Positions 5,496 to 6,539 of a stretch of 6,539 nucleotides of DNA are shown piece by piece (position 1 is the stretch's first letter; each line of letters begins with the position of its first letter). Position numbers and translations under genes: made by a program. The notes beneath the pieces were generated by a model. The model searched no databases. It was given only the letters and a program-made list of their open reading frames with translations, and had not been told where the DNA came from. The DNA is taken from assembly GCF_030651615.1 (NCBI RefSeq), contig NZ_JAUSCG010000244.1:1-6539 (forward strand), in the 5' to 3' direction. Source of the stretch: Methanocalculus sp. (GTDB lineage Archaea > Halobacteriota > Methanomicrobia > Methanomicrobiales > Methanocorpusculaceae).

Positions 5496-6539
5496 ATGGA
5501 AAAGGGAGTGCGGGAGATCCTTTCGGGTGTGATGGGTGGCGGCAGGATGACAGAGCAGGATGCGGTGGTCCTCCTCTCTGCAAAAGGCCGTGATGTCATG
5601 AGGATTGCCGCAGCAGCCGATGAGGCACGGGAGATTGCCGTCGGTGATGCGGTGACATTTGTCCGGAACCAGAATATCAACGTGACAAATATCTGTGTGA
5701 ATGCCTGCGGATTCTGCGGTTTTTCAAAGAGGCCCGACGATCCGGAGTCATTTGAGTATTCGCTTGCTGATGTTGAGATGAAGGCGAAGATGGCGTTAGA
5801 CGATCATCATGTCACCGAGATCTGTTCGGTCTCCGGTCTCCACCCCGCATTTGATGCCGACCGGTATGCCGGGATCATTGCTGCAATACAGCGTGGTGCG
5901 CCGGGTGTGCATATTCATGCGGGAAACCCGATGGAGGTCGCCTATGCGGCTAGTCAGAGCGGGATCTCAACTGTTCAGGTGCTCGGGATGCTGAAAGGTG
6001 CGGGTCTCTCCTCGCTCTGCGGGACTGCCGCTGAGATCCTGGTCGATCCGATCCGAAAGCAGATCTGCCCCGGGAAGATCCCGACAGACGAGTGGGTCCG
6101 GGTCGTCTCCGAGGCGCATCGGATGGGTATTCCGACGACTGCGACGATCATGTATGGCCATATCGAGTCGGATGCAGACCGCGCCCGGCATCTTGCGATC
6201 ATCAGGGACATTCAGGATGATACCCGAGGGTTCACCGAGTTTGTACCCCTCTCGTTCATCCATCAGCAGACCCCGATCTACCAGAAGGGGCTGGCACGAG
6301 CCGGAGCAACCGGCAGAGAGGATATTCTGATGCATGCGGTATCCCGGCTCTTCCTTGATAATATCAGGCATATTCAGGTCTCCTGGGTGAAACTCGGCCA
6401 GAAGATGGCGCAGCTGCTCCTGCTTGCAGGTGCAGACGATCTCGGCGGAACGGTCTATGAGGAGTCAATTTCAAAGAGTGCCGGTGCACCAGAGACCGAT
6501 TTCCTCGATCCTCTGGTGATGCAGCGGATGGCAGAGGAT
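5496..6539 (+). CDS. cofH: CofH: radical SAM 4-hydroxyphenyl transferase of F420 synthesis (3' end missing)
   Basis: CofH transfers the 4-hydroxybenzyl group of tyrosine to 5-amino-6-ribitylamino-uracil. With CofG this yields Fo, the deazaflavin core of coenzyme F420, the hydride carrier of methanogens. The 348 codons present start MEKGVREIL and stay open to the window edge; homologues are about 350-370 aa, so little is missing. The radical SAM cluster motif is C67-x3-C71-x2-C74 (CVNACGFC), preceded by NQNINVTN. Later family blocks are LVDPIRKQICPGKIPTDEW (182-200), TIMYGHIESD (217-226), GFTEFVPLSFIH (245-256), SWVKLGQKM (296-304) and DLGGTVYEESIS (315-326). These favour CofH over CofG. Two normally conserved stretches read differently: SVSGLHP (111-117), where QGGLHP is usual, and HAGNP (141-145), where HAFSP is usual. 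This may be a second CofH paralogue. The ATG follows a TATA box by about 45 bp and has no Shine-Dalgarno sequence. Confidence 0.93.
   Translation, partial: MEKGVREILSGVMGGGRMTEQDAVVLLSAKGRDVMRIAAAADEAREIAVGDAVTFVRNQNINVTNICVNACGFCGFSKRPDDPESFEYSLADVEMKAKMALDDHHVTEICSVSGLHPAFDADRYAGIIAAIQRGAPGVHIHAGNPMEVAYAASQSGISTVQVLGMLKGAGLSSLCGTAAEILVDPIRKQICPGKIPTDEWVRVVSEAHRMGIPTTATIMYGHIESDADRARHLAIIRDIQDDTRGFTEFVPLSFIHQQTPIYQKGLARAGATGREDILMHAVSRLFLDNIRHIQVSWVKLGQKMAQLLLLAGADDLGGTVYEESISKSAGAPETDFLDPLVMQRMAED

Noticed and set aside
5967..6371. A 134-codon minus-strand frame inside cofH
   Set aside because: cofH is strongly supported by motifs along its whole length; this frame has no domain or promoter.

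Overview
The window looks like chromosomal DNA from a methanogenic archaeon, most likely of the order Methanomicrobiales. The evidence is a CofH-type radical SAM gene for coenzyme F420, a Trm5-type archaeal tRNA methyltransferase, the archaeal HMG-CoA synthase/thiolase/DUF35 gene set for isoprenoid lipids, TATA-box promoters with short or absent leaders, and a chemotaxis locus. The order-level assignment is inferred from gene style and base composition and was not tested by a search. I see no mobile element, CRISPR array, rRNA or tRNA.

Layout. At the left end, on the minus strand, is a chemotaxis pair. A protein with two CheW domains (184-1068) is followed by the first 47 codons of a methyl-accepting chemotaxis protein (MCP) that leaves the window at base 1. 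A 162-bp divergent intergenic region separates this pair from a plus-strand operon. The operon holds an XRE-type HTH regulator (1231-1941), archaeal HMG-CoA synthase (1935-2984), acetyl-CoA acetyltransferase/thiolase (2981-4144) and a DUF35 zinc-ribbon/OB-fold protein (4147-4536). These genes overlap or nearly touch (7-nt overlap, 4-nt ATGA overlap, 2-nt gap). A hairpin plus T-run follows the last gene. Converging on it, and overlapping its 3' end by 28 nt, is a minus-strand Trm5-like tRNA m1G37 methyltransferase (4509-5441). That gene diverges across 54 bp from a plus-strand cofH, which runs off the right end at 6539 after 348 codons.

How the genes work together. Thiolase condenses two acetyl-CoA to acetoacetyl-CoA, an unfavourable step. 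HMG-CoA synthase pulls the reaction forward to HMG-CoA. In a related methanogen the DUF35 protein is known to bridge the two enzymes so that the intermediate passes within one complex. HMG-CoA then feeds the mevalonate pathway for archaeal membrane lipids. The co-transcribed HTH protein is a plausible dedicated regulator of this entry step.

The most interesting non-coding signal is a pair of 13-bp inverted repeats built from the same GTCAT/ATGAC half-site with a 3-bp spacer, in opposite orientations. Their centres are 74 bp apart, and one lies between the TATA box and the GTG start of the HTH gene. They look like operators for autoregulation. Apart from this and a palindrome at the convergent gene junction, the window is ordinary core metabolism; I find no convincing new multi-gene system.
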